From Deuterostichococcus epilithicus (taxonomy: Eukaryota; Chlorophyta; Trebouxiophyceae; Prasiolales; Stichococcaceae): a DNA stretch of 64,000 bases. Shown piece by piece: positions 1 through 8,508 of the stretch. Made by a program: the position numbers and the translations under genes. How positions within the stretch are numbered: the first letter of the stretch is position 1; each line of letters begins with the position of its first letter. Where the stretch lies: assembly GCA_033439295.1 (NCBI GenBank), contig JAVTLE010000003.1, positions 2,542,001 to 2,606,000 on the forward strand. The letters run 5' to 3'. Under the pieces are notes generated by a model that was given only the letters and a program-made list of their open reading frames with translations, was not told the DNA's origin and ran no database searches.

Positions 1-693
1 CATCGGTTCGGCTCGCCATGAGAAAGCTGAGGCGATGGCCGGAACGGTAGCGCCCTGGCTGGCCCCAGCAGGAAGCCAATTTGTTGTTGCTCTTGTGGTT
101 GGCTTGTGGTTGCCGTAGCTCGTGGTTTGCAGGGTGAAGTAAACCCTGAGCGACGGCAGGGGCCGTCTATCCTGGGGCTCCGGATGCTGCACAGCTTTGA
201 GGGAGAAGGCTTCGCATGGCTGCAAATCCCCGCACACCACCACCGGCATGTTTCCGGCGGGAGTGGGCCAGTCTGAGCACGCAAGGTGAGGCCTCTGGCG
301 AGTCCCATGCAACTCCTGCAACCCGCATCCACCCGGTTGGCAGGGCCTGACGGCACGCTGTCAGGCAGGCAGCACGCCTAAGGTGTTTAGCTTCTGCAAC
401 CCTTCCAGCAGCCTTGCATTCATGACATTGCGGACGTGGCTGTTCTTTCTGAGACAGCGCGAGATGGACAGGTAGAACAGGGTCATCGACGAGGGGGAAT
501 TTGGAAACCAGAGGGGGAAACAGAGTGAGACTTGGAGCTTGAGCTTCAGGTGCGCCGTACGCCCAATCTGCTCGAAGGAGGAACTTCCAGAAAACATCAA
601 GGTCATTTTCCCATCAAGTCATTCCCCAGGCACCTGCTTGAGGAGCTGGCCCCCTCGAGCCAGTACAAGGACCCAGGCGCACCCGCAGCGCAC
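1..693. other. Left edge, no assignable exon
   Basis: ArgJ reads leftward into this stretch, but I find no exon for the conserved block that should follow (the region around the nucleophile-proximal D-T-S-T-N-D-T motif). Bases 1-250 hold an open minus-strand frame running off the edge. Its composition looks non-coding and it matches nothing I know. The rest of ArgJ is either beyond the window or lost. Confidence 0.5.
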
Positions 694-2600
694 CTGGTTG
701 AAGGACTTCACGGCAGCGCGCTTGAACAGCGCCCGCCAGATGTCCACCTCGACGGCTATGTCGCAGGTGACGACGGCCAGCATGGTGGCCATGTTGGGGT
801 GGATCATGCCAGACCCCTTGGCGATGCCGCCCATCCGCACGGTCTTCCCGCCGATCTCCACCTGCATTGCGACAGCGGCGAACATCGGCGTCTGCGCAGT
901 GGTTTTGTCACTCGTCCCAGCATGTGGCCCCTTGGCGATGCCGCCTGGCCGCACCGTCTTCCCCCCGATCTCCACCTGCTTTGTTGTTGTATAGGCTGAT
1001 GTGCTTTATGGAAGCAGATCAGCATGGGCGCTCACCCATCGCTGAAGACGCTCAAGCCCTCCTTACACGTTTGCCTGGGGAGCCAGCCCGCGTCCTGCCG
1101 CCCGCTGACATGCAGCATGCGTCTTGTTCTCCTGACCTGAGTGTTTACCAAACAGCCGAGGGCAAGCACGGCTAGCTCGACGGCTGCCCCTCATGTGGCG
1201 CGCTCCTGCTGGCGAGGCGCGCCGTCATGACGGCGGCGGGGCCTTGTGACCCTCACTGAAGTGAGGGGCGGTAGAGCAGGACTGCTGACAAAAGGACCTT
1301 CACCTCGAGCGCCGCACTCTTGCTGACCAGGTCCGTTGTGGTGATGGCCACTGCCGCATGGTGCGCTGCCTCGGCTGTCGGCTCCAGGCTCTCCGCCAGA
1401 AGCGGGACTCCCTCCAGCAGCGCTTCCATCTTGAGCTGGCGCCCGATCACCCCCGTGGACTCTATGAGCACCTGGTCGGCGGGGATCCCCAGCGCCGCCG
1501 CGACCGCGTCAGCGCTCGCCCGGCAGTTCTGCGAGCAGGAGCAGGAGCCAGTGCTCTGGGCTGGCGCAACCACATCACGGCTGAAGCTTCGCACATAGTC
1601 TCAGGGTAGTGGCACTAAACACCCTGTTTCAAGACCGGCATTCCCCATGCGTGGTTTCAGGCCTGCTTCGTGGTGAAGCCGCGCGGACAACCCCTTCCCA
1701 CACTGCAGAAGTTGAAGAGCGATCTGGGACGAGCAACTCGCCTTATCACCCTCTGTGCCCGTGGCCGCATTTGCCTGCCCCGCATTGATGAGCACCTGCA
1801 CCAGAGGACAGCTTCAGATTGAACAGTCCCCTCGTCCTGGAGTGAGCGAAATCGGCGCTCTGATCCTGGCACCTGTGTGATCGCTGAGCGCCTGCGCCGC
1901 GTGCGGCGCCGCCGTCTCAAGGCTGCGTCCGCGGATGGCAACCACAGCATGAGGCGGAAAGAAAGGGCCAGCGGTGGGCACAGGGGACACAGCACATGCT
2001 AAACAGAGAGCACGGCGCCAGGCGCGCACCGCGCGTGCGGTGCCGCTGCCCGCCAGCACCTCCCGGCAGTAGGTCACGGGGGCCGCAGCCATGACGTTGG
2101 TGGTGAACACGCCCGCCGCCGCCGCGGGCGCGTCCGCCACCACCAGCGCCAGGTCTGCCTTGGGGCCCTTGGCACGCATGCCCGAGAACATGCCTGCAGG
2201 TGCGTGGTCATACAGCTGGTTTATGTGGGATTGAACGTCTCTTGGGCGTTTTGGCGCAGGGCATCCACCACCGCCGGCACCAGATGTGGCTCTGAGCCCC
2301 TGGCAGGCCCCTGGCGCGGATGCCGGGAAAACATGCCTGCGGCAACTCTGGTGCAGGGGGTGCATTCGTGTGCTTGAGTTCAAAGGTGGGCATCCGCAAT
2401 GGAGACGGCGTCCGGCTGCCGGCGCCGATTGGGAGCGAAGCAGGTCGTGCTGCATGGCACAGCAGCCAGTGTGTGGCGGCATGCTGGCGGGAGCACCCAC
2501 CCTGCGCACGGAAACCCTTGGGAGCGCACACGCAGCCATCAATCTCCCTCCAGGGCCCCTTTGGGATGAGGATGGGCGCCGCCGGGATGCTGAAGGTCAT
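694..2600 (-). CDS. ARGJ: Arginine biosynthesis bifunctional protein ArgJ (glutamate N-acetyltransferase), 5' part
   Basis: ArgJ transfers acetyl from N-acetylornithine to glutamate in the cyclic arginine pathway; in plants and algae it is plastidial. Exons read on the minus strand: 2501-2600, 2030-2193, 1742-1795, 1304-1528 and 694-861. They give, in order, the GPW...APKGFRAQG start, the block [19 protein letters not shown] with [13 protein letters not shown], then [14 protein letters not shown], then [13 protein letters not shown], and finally [18 protein letters not shown], all ArgJ hallmarks. Phases agree at each junction. Intron 3 needs a GC donor (AAG|GCGAGT). The ATG at 2598-2600 leaves only a short leader, so a transit-peptide exon further upstream is possible. 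The expected following exon is not found in bases 1-693, so the gene is partial here. An in-frame copy of the start of exon 5 lies at 928-978. Confidence 0.9.
928..978 (-). repeat. Diverged copy of the 5' edge of ArgJ exon 5
   Basis: These 51 bases, including a CAG acceptor, repeat 814-864 with five differences by my count, two of them silent. Both begin CAG|GTGGAGATCGG and end GGCATCGCCAAGGGG on the minus strand. The copies are 114 bases apart, a multiple of three, and one frame stays open across both. Use of the upstream acceptor would add 38 residues inside ArgJ. Confidence 0.8.
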
Positions 2601-3628
2601 CTCCTGGTTGCCACCCGCTGCCCTGGCCGCCTGCCGCCGCTGGCGCCGTGCCTGTGCAGCGGTTGCGAGCGAGTCTCAGCGCAACATGCCAAGTTGGCGC
2701 TTCGCAGGGGTTGTTCTGCAAGCGAGGCACAAACCGACGCCATCCGTGCTTTCGCTGCTTTCAATGCTTTGACTAGCCTGTCAAGGCACCATGTGCACCA
2801 TGCATCTGCAGCGGCAACAGTGATGGCAGCTGCATGCATGAGCGCCACTGCTGATGCTGCGACCGCGGTTCGGGCTCACAGCACGCCTCAAAGGTCAAAG
2901 GTCACGCCATTCCAGCCTCATGATCAGGGCAACTGTCGCAGATGTCAGGACGCCAGGTTTGAGGACAGAGATGGCATGCTAGATGAAACTGTGACGCAGC
3001 CCGCTCGGCATGCTACACTGTCTCCAACCTCACCAGAAGTCTCTGTACCGGCGCGGCTCGCAGGCACGGTGATTCTGAACCTTTCCTCGCAGAGGCTAGC
3101 TGCTGCGCTGCCGAACCTGCGATCAGGCACGGTTGCTGCGCCTCAGCTCGCCGCATCAGGCTGTGGCGTGGCGCACGCCTGACGGTCGGGAGGCTGAGCG
3201 ACTTGAATCAGCTTCCGATGGTCACAAGCGATGTCATCACCTGTGATATGACGACACAAAGGGTGCTGGCGAGCGGCGAGACCGTTCCGGAACCCTACAT
3301 GTGCCTCTGCAGGTGCATGGAGGCGCCCCAGAACGCCACTCGGAGCCATCATCAATCTCAAGATCGGCACTCGTATCACTACCGTTACCCCGTATATTGC
3401 AGCCTGCTCTGCACCATCACTGCTGCCTTTGATCTGAGCACACAAAGGGGCAGACGAGGCCAAGCGGGGGCAGTGTCCTCGGATCACGTGAACGCTCGGT
3501 GACAAAAGCTTGCCGCTGCGTCCTTCCCCGAGCACAATTGCGCACCTTTGCTTCCTGCAGCATTCAGTCGAGCTCTATTCCAAGAACTTTCTGGTGTCAA
3601 CAACCAGGCAGGTCACAGGAACGCCGAC
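2601..3628. promoter_or_regulatory. Divergent intergenic region between ArgJ and ABM-fold copy A
   Basis: About 1 kb separates the two divergently oriented starts, so it should hold both promoters and 5' untranslated regions. Open frames exist on both strands, but none has recognisable homology or convincing splice sites. I see no clear TATA box. Confidence 0.4.
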
Positions 3629-6559
3629 ATGCGCGCACTCGCACTGCTGGTTGTGGCTCTCGCCGTCGTCGACGTATCGGCCCGCCCCGCCAGCGCCTTC
3701 AGCGAGGACATCGTCGATGCGCTGAAGGTGAGACAGAGTGTTGCCGTCCATCGAGGTTGCCGTCTCCTGCTCGAGACGGGTTTCATTGGTCACGTGCCAT
3801 GAAAGGTCAGTGCAGCCTAGCTGAACGACCTCGAAATCCGCACCGCCATCTCTCGTGGGCTTCTTCACCAGCCTTTAAGTCAACCAGAATGACGGGCAGC
3901 TCGACGGCACCTCAACATTGTGTGCCAGTCAGACCCTTCAGCCATCTGCCAGGCACGAGCTTGCGAGCTCGTGAGCTGTCGGGCAGCCACATTGCCAGCG
4001 CAACTCTGCGTGCGATATCTGCCTATGCAACCGAACGCCTGAAGCCTTGCAGTCCAAATCTTGCATGCGAACGCGCCTCTCCCTCGGGCCGCGAGCTTCT
4101 TCGTTCTCTGCTGCAGCTGTGGAGCAATGGCCGCCTGGAGGTCGCTGAGTCTGTTCTCAGCGGCTCCCGCCGCAGCTCGGAATCTGAGGAGGACTCCAAG
4201 TGCACACGTTTCCCCTGACTGCAAGACTCTCGAGAATGCATTTTGAATGTCGGCTTAGGTGCTCGTCGCATCGGCTTGATCTGAAGTCCTGATCTGCTCT
4301 GAACATGCTACCAAAATGCACCGTCACACTGCCTGCCTGCCTGCCTGGAGCCCGGATCTTGGCGCGTCCAGACGACACTGCTACTATGGTCACTCCGGGG
4401 CCGGCGTGTCGCTGCATCATCATCGGCTGTGCGCAGTGTGTAAATTGAGTGGGTAAACTGAACTGAATCCTGCCATACGTGCGCGACTCGCAGGTTCTTC
4501 CTTGTCAAGCAGCTCGACGTCCCTCCGCACCTGGGCTGCGAGTTCGCTAAGGCTTCCAAAAAGGTGCGACTGCCGTGTGATGTTGCTCCAATGCAGACCG
4601 AGAAGAGTGTGATGGACGTGCCTGTCGCCGCGCTTGAGTCTCTGGCATGCGCATGGCTGGCTTGACAAGCTGCATTATGCTGCTACGAGCATTGATGCCT
4701 GCTGCGTCGTGCAAGTGCCATGATGTTCTGAGTCTGGTCTCGCATCGCAGCTGAAAGAGGAGATGGAGAGCATCAAGTCGGTAAACCACTTCCAAGTCAC
4801 GAAGACACTGACGGACAACCGGCTGTTCTTCTCCTGTGAAGGCGCGTGATGAAACCACATACGAATCATCTCCGCCGTCGTTTCTGGGCGGCTGCGCAGC
4901 CACGTGCAACGCCTGCAGCAGCCTGTGCATGCTGAGCAGCTTTCGTCAGCCTGCAGCTCGTCACGATTTTTGTTTTTGCTCCAGAGTGGGAATCCAAAGA
5001 CGCATTCCTCGAGTACATCAAGAAGGAGGACACCGAGGGGAAGAAAATTCTGAAATACATTCAGGTGCTACGGCCTATCGGCATCCTCATCATCCAGCTT
5101 TCAATGTGGCAAGAAGCAATCGAGCTCAAATCTGCTCTTGCTGCCTGTAGCAGCCTGGCATGCAGATCATACCAGAGTGATAGAGGCCAGATGATCGGCC
5201 CGGTCTGTCAACAAAGGTTGGATTCTTCAATTCAATACACAAGAGCGATGTGGATGATGCCTGCAGAAAAACGACATCAGCTTCAAGCTGACGCAGCTGA
5301 TCCCGATCTCCGAGGCGCTGCCATCCGAGGACGGCGACCATGCCGTCAATCACAGCCACATCCAGGTGCCCTTGTCACTTCCAATAGACAGATAGATGTG
5401 ACTGACTCGGCACACATTCTGCGCTGCTGGGCTCTTGCATGATGGCAGCTCAAGGTACCAGCAGGTACGTATGCATGTCCTCACTGAGGCGCCTTGCACC
5501 TGCAGCTGAGAGGTCGTGCCGCCATGCAGTGGGACTCATCCATGTTCTCCAATGCCGCCGCCAGCGCGAATGTGCGGTTCCACCCACATGTCTCCGCGCT
5601 TATGACGTGCTTGAGCTAAGCTGATGCATGACTACAGCTTCGCCCGAAGACGATGTGTTTGCGCCGCACCGACGGTTAAGCACAGATGGTTGCTCAGCAC
5701 TGCGCAGCAAGGCCGCCTGTTGTGCATCCACTTACAAGACTTGCTGGATGATATCCAGGAGTGGATGATGGGCGGCGTGGAGGAGGGTGAGGCCATCATG
5801 CTCATCAAGATGATCGTCAAGCCATCGGAGTTGGTGCGTCTCGCGCGCGCGGCCTGCTGCCTGTCTCATCGATCTCGTCATTGCATGGTTTTCCCCATCG
5901 CTGAGGATGGCACATTTGCTGCAATGTTGCAATGTATCACAGCTGGTATTTGCTGCACTCTCGGTCAGCAGCAAATGCCCGACCTCAGCCGCAGTGATAT
6001 TCTAAGAAACCTGCTGCCTGTAGCCGAGTACCTTGCATTGCAGCCGCTGTCTAAGAATGAGCGCACTACTGCGCTGCACGAGGCCAAGACGCTCCTCTCA
6101 CCAGACAGCATTCTCTTCAATCCAGGGCGACCTGTTCGGCGAGGTCAAGGAGCTCACTGCTAAGACGGAGGAGCAGGAGAAGGAGGAGAACCTCGTGTTC
6201 GCCTGGAAGAAGGCCGCCGACGACGACTTCACTGTCTGGGGCTATGCCGGTGCGAGCGAGAGCGCTGCGCGATTGACTCATGGTGACAGCAGTGTGAGGG
6301 CGAGCGAGGTCCTAGCCCCAGGCCGGAGAGAGGTCGTACTGCTGCGGCAGAGCACGCATGCACCACTTCGTTGAGTCAGCTGCAGCACTGCCTGATCAAT
6401 TTGCACCTGTGTGCCGCTGGCCTAACTGGTTGTGCGTTGGTCGCTGCAGAATGGAAATCTTGCGAGGCTGCGCGCAAGCACCTGGAAACCGAACACTTCA
6501 AGCGCTTCAGATCCTACGTGCTGCATCACGACATCCTCGTCTCCAAGACGCCGCTGTGA
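3629..6559 (+). CDS. Secreted protein with two tandem ABM-fold (dimeric alpha/beta barrel) domains, copy A
   Basis: Function unknown. Exons: 3629-3727, one unresolved exon in 3728-4493, 4494-4563, 4751-4841, 4985-5064, 5267-5365, 5506-5571, 5708-5833, 6126-6249 and 6450-6559; phases chain from 4494 to the stop. Exon 1 encodes a signal peptide (MRALALLVVALAVVDVSARP). Two repeats follow, each ending in the Trp-acidic helix typical of antibiotic-biosynthesis-monooxygenase domains: EEWESKDAFLEYI in the first, EWKSCEAARKHLETEHFKRF in the second. Between them lies a linker with LTQLIPIS, also present in copy B at 34508-37139. The intron after 4841 needs a GC donor. ABM domains occur in monooxygenases, heme-degrading enzymes and proteins of no known activity, so the fold call is an inference from pattern and no enzymatic role is claimed. 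Confidence 0.75.
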
Positions 6560-6870
6560 GTCTCCAAATCACCTGGTGTGGCGAATGATGCTGGCAGTGG
6601 AGAAGTTGGCACATACGGCTGTGCCGACACGTGTGGACAGGATGCTGCCCAGGATCATGACTCGTGCAGAATGTGGTGGTGGGCACTGATTGATCGTGCG
6701 GTTGGTGCTGCAACTGCAGGAAGCCCGTCGTCAAGATGGAGGAGTGCTAAAGTGTGGGTGAGCGCCAACAAGGACGGCCTTGTGAAAGATGATGTCTGGG
6801 GAACGCGTGGCATGATCAGCGGAGATAGACTTGGCACGTAGATGCAGACATTCTGTGGCGAGAAGCAGCT

Positions 6871-6875
6871 TTACA
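6871..6875 (-). terminator. Candidate TGTAA polyadenylation signal of the LAGIKW-repeat gene
   Basis: TTACA on the plus strand reads TGTAA on the minus strand, the usual green-algal nuclear polyadenylation signal. It lies about 300 bases beyond the stop at 7177. Confidence 0.35.
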
Positions 6876-6925
6876 TATTGACAGATTCAGCGAGCAGTTT
6901 CGTGCTGATGCCAGAAATGTGAGTG

Positions 6926-6930
6926 TGTAA
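6926..6930 (+). terminator. Candidate TGTAA polyadenylation signal of ABM-fold copy A
   Basis: TGTAA lies about 370 bases after the stop codon at 6559. It is beyond the opposing signal at 6871, so the convergent 3' untranslated regions would overlap. Confidence 0.4.
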
Positions 6931-7176
6931 TCCGCCAACAGTCAGTCCTATACTCAATCGTCTGTGTAGTGCGTGCTAGCCTACTCATCTTTTCGAACAC
7001 TATACAGCGTGTTCCACTACACATACAGTTCAGATATCGAACAACGCTCATGCAAGTACGGGATTTCAGTGTCGCATGGGGACAGTACTAGTTCTTGTTG
7101 GACTGGAAAGCAATGTTTCGTTCCCCCTACTTTTTCACGGGCCTCGCTGATGACTGGCGCCGGCAAATGCGGCAGC

Positions 7177-8451
7177 CTATTCGGCTGCCTCTGTCAAGCA
7201 CACCCAGTCATCCTCTTCAGTGCTGCTGTCCTCGAAGGCCGACAGCTCGTCGTCGTCAGACACCCGGCCGCCAACAAAGCCAACGCCCGCGGTCTCATCC
7301 TCGTCCGCCGCCTCGTCCATCGCGATGATGACGGCAGCGGGTCCCAGCTCCTGCAAAGATGCACGCCCATGCAGTTGTTGCCAGCAAATGCGTAGCTGCT
7401 GCTCTGGTGCTCATTTGCAAACCGTGCATGCACTGGGAAGCGCTCCGCCACAGCATAGACGCTTAGACAAGTCCACCTCGAAACCAACAGCGAGTGTATT
7501 GCGGATCATGCACACAGGTTTTGGTTTGGTAGACTAGTCGGAGGGGGAGTATCACCTCGGCGCTGATAGGCGCTGCTTCTGCCGAGGGCCTGCCATCTCC
7601 GGCAGCGGGCAGCGGCGCAAAGAGCGCCAATGGCGTGCCGGCCACGGTTCCGTAGGGCGCAGCATCGTCGCCGGCCGGCGGCGCAGCTGCCCATGGCGGC
7701 GATGCGGCGGCCGCCGGGGCGCCCCACTTGATGCCGGCCAGCTTGATAGAGGACGCCCTCACGATGCGCCCCGGCGGCGCTGCCGAAGCTGCAACACTGT
7801 ACTCGTGTGCGGGCAGCGGCATCGGCCACGGCGGCGTGGTGGCACTCCCCTTGGTGCCGGCCGGCGCGGCAAACAGCGGTGCGGGCGTGCTAGCCGCAGC
7901 GCCGTAGGGCACGGCATCCCCGCCAACTACCGGTGCGGCGGCCCACGGCGATGGCATGGCGGCCGCTGGAGCGCCCCACTTGATGCCGGCCAGCTTGGTG
8001 AAGGACGCTGCCGCATCCACGATGCGGCCCGGCGGCGCCGCCGGAGCCGCAACGCTGTACTCGTGCGCAGGCAGCGGCGTCGGCCACGGCGGCGAGCACT
8101 CTGCTGAAGTGGGCCGCACCAGAACTGAGCAGGCCACCGCCGCCGCCTCCTCCCACTTGATGCCCGCCAGTTTGATCGGCTCGAAGGCTGTCGTATACTT
8201 GCCGGCCGCCGCCGCCGATGGGTTGGGCACACACTTGATACCGGCCAGCTTGAGCGGCTTGAAGGCGGTCTTGGCCTTCACCTGCTGCGCAGCAATAGGA
8301 GATCCAAGTCAGCTTGCCAAGCAGTCGCTGAACATGCACCAAGTTTCATCCTCAGGCCCAAGTTTCCAGCAAGTAAACTGTCGGCACACATGATGCTGCC
8401 GCCGCTGTCGAACTGGTAGTGTTATAACAAAAGGAATCTCCTCCTTGCTCA
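7177..8451 (-). CDS. LAGIKW-repeat protein with acidic C-terminal W-x-x-L (LIR/AIM-like) motif
   Basis: I do not recognise this family. Proposed exons: start near 8451 to about 8389 (MSKEEIPFVITLPVRQ...), 7556-8284 and 7177-7350, all joined in phase 0, giving about 321 residues. The large exon carries four copies of KLAGIKW (the first ends in C), each preceded by an AF or S-rich lead. The last two copies sit in a longer repeat that also holds PLPAHEYSVAA and APPGRIV. Spacers are Ala/Pro-rich. The last exon is acidic and ends EEDDWVCLTEAAE. Trp-x-x-Leu after a run of acids fits the ATG8-interacting motif (LIR/AIM), a short motif that also occurs by chance. The next gene upstream is the FRB protein in the same orientation; its exon at 8742 could also splice in frame to 8284, so a single fused gene is possible. 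Confidence 0.65.
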
Positions 8452-8508
8452 TGACAGGCACGCATTTTGTCAGGCCCCCGACAAATGCTGTCGCTCTCGC
8501 GTGGGCAA

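Noticed and set aside
1-250. Minus-strand open frame running off the left edge as a possible ArgJ exon or other gene
   Set aside because: It contains none of the expected ArgJ motifs and its composition is not gene-like.
2286-3182. 298-residue plus-strand open frame opposite ArgJ exon 1
   Set aside because: It covers ArgJ exon 1 on the other strand and the divergent intergenic region, with non-coding-like composition and no homology.
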